The notes under the pieces are model-generated. The model was not told the DNA's origin and made no database searches. It saw only the letters and a list, made by a program, of their open reading frames with translations. From Martelella endophytica (GTDB lineage: Bacteria; Pseudomonadota; Alphaproteobacteria; Rhizobiales; Rhizobiaceae): a stretch of DNA of 64,000 bases. This document shows, in pieces, positions 63,308-64,000 of this stretch (its first letter is position 1; each line of letters starts with the position of its first letter). A program made the translations under genes and the position numbers. The DNA lies in contig NZ_CP010803.1 of the NCBI RefSeq assembly GCF_000960975.1, positions 4,309,818 to 4,373,817 on the forward strand. Reading direction: 5' to 3'.

Positions 63308-63729
63308 GCTTTCGGCGTCCAGTCCGGCGGCGCCAGTTCGAAATCGTCGAAGGCGAAGCCCGGCGCGACGGTGCAGCCGACCAGCGTGAAGTCTCCGGTC
63401 GTTTCCGCCGCCTGCCACACACCGCGAGGCACCACGGCCTGCGGCCGAGCGCCTGTGGCCAGATCCGGCCCGAGCGTCATGCTCTCGGTCGCGGCACCAT
63501 CAGCGGAGAGATGCAGGATCAACGGCGCGCCGGCATAGTAGTGCCAGACCTCGACCGCCGTGTGCAGGCGATGCCAGTGCGAGCGCTCGCCGGCCTTCAG
63601 CAGGAAGTAGATGAGGCTCGAAACCCCACGCTCCGTGCCATCGGAAAGATCGCGATAGGTTTCCGCGAACCAACCGCCTTCAGGGTGGCCCTGAAGGCCA
63701 AGCTTTGCGATGATTTCGTCGGCAGTCAT
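63304..63729 (-). CDS. DUF985 cupin-fold protein
   Basis: 141 residues. The DUF985 stretch GHPEGGWFAETYRD and a cupin motif (SHWHRLHTAVEVWHYYAG) with possible metal histidines are present. The family is uncharacterised and may be a sugar or small-molecule binding enzyme. It overlaps gloB by one base, so it is expressed with it. Confidence 0.87.
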   Translation of the reverse strand: MTADEIIAKLGLQGHPEGGWFAETYRDLSDGTERGVSSLIYFLLKAGERSHWHRLHTAVEVWHYYAGAPLILHLSADGAATESMTLGPDLATGARPQAVVPRGVWQAAETTGDFTLVGCTVAPGFAFDDFELAPPDWTPKA

Positions 63730-64000
63730 CAGAAATTGTCTTTCCGAACCCGCACTTCGGCGAACACCTCGGCGTCCGTGGCGCCCTCCATGCCGATGGC
63801 CTTGCGCAAGCCCGAATCCGTGACGCGCAGGAAGGGGTTGGTCTTCTTCTCGAGGCCGATCGTGGTCGGGATCGTGAAGTCGCCGGCCTCGCGCAGCTCG
63901 GCAACCGCCTCGGCGCGCTCCTTCAGCACCTGATTCTCCGGATCGACGGTCAAGGCGAACCTGGCGTTGGCGAGCGTATATTCGTGGCCGAAATAGACCT
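63729..64000 (-). CDS. gloB: hydroxyacylglutathione hydrolase (glyoxalase II), partial; N-terminus beyond right edge
   Basis: The visible 90 C-terminal residues include [34 protein letters not shown] and the end [15 protein letters not shown], all typical of the C-terminal half of glyoxalase II. The metallo-beta-lactamase core lies off the edge. It removes S-lactoylglutathione formed from methylglyoxal. The stop overlaps the cupin start by one base. Confidence 0.92.
   Translation of the reverse strand, partial: VYFGHEYTLANARFALTVDPENQVLKERAEAVAELREAGDFTIPTTIGLEKKTNPFLRVTDSGLRKAIGMEGATDAEVFAEVRVRKDNF

Overview
The window looks like a chromosomal segment of an alphaproteobacterium of the order Hyphomicrobiales (Rhizobiales), most probably Rhizobiaceae or a close relative. 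This rests on the high-GC coding style, the rhizobial look of the ribosomal and NusG proteins, the two-cysteine ohr/ohrR pair, a Rhizobium etli ReAV-type asparaginase, tctABC and CUT1 uptake operons, and alphaproteobacterial regulatory motifs (CtrA-like and FixK/FNR-like boxes). I cannot fix the genus from sequence alone. There is no rRNA operon, phage, insertion sequence or CRISPR array. Both edges cut genes: rplL on the left and gloB on the right.

Region 1 (1-3.4 kb, minus strand) is the classical tRNA-Trp, secE, nusG, rplK, rplA, rplJ, rplL block, with a structured 362-base leader before rplJ. Region 2 (3.5-20.2 kb) is housekeeping and accessory metabolism: a dimethylglycine/sarcosine dehydrogenase-like flavoprotein, a large MscS-type channel, molybdenum cofactor genes (moaA, mobA) around a DMT exporter, a TPR-methyltransferase, yidD, an IscU-like scaffold, hisI, a CBS protein, a rhomboid protease and a SPOR-tailed D-Ala-D-Ala carboxypeptidase under a perfect CtrA-like site. 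Region 3 (20.2-32 kb) holds two tandem OmpA lipoproteins, an RND efflux pair, a UvrD-family helicase, a PAS-GGDEF-EAL protein with a degenerate GGDEF, and nicotinamidase.

Region 4 (32-49.7 kb) is the most distinctive part. Two operons diverge from a 531-base control region. The leftward operon encodes a DapA-family aldolase, a sialidase-fold protein, TctCBA uptake, a fucose/arabinose-isomerase-family protein, an FGGY kinase and a LacI regulator. The rightward operon encodes a CUT1 ABC transporter in ugpBAEC order, a glycerophosphodiesterase-like enzyme, a second LacI regulator and an inositol-monophosphatase-family enzyme. Taken together they suggest uptake and breakdown of a sugar or polyol phosphodiester and of a sugar-acid-like compound. 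The substrates are not known.

Region 5 (49.9-64 kb) contains a branched-chain aminotransferase, a haloacid dehalogenase with trans-aconitate methyltransferase, the divergent ohr/ohrR pair, a class 3 asparaginase, a quinone oxidoreductase, an HdeD-like protein, a formate/nitrite transporter beside a FixK/FNR-like box, a GST, an NAD(P)-binding epimerase-like protein, a hydratase, a queuosine-precursor-type transporter, rpmB, DUF3108, a DMT exporter, a DUF985 cupin and the 3' end of gloB. The window is fully packed and none of the genes inside it appears frameshifted.
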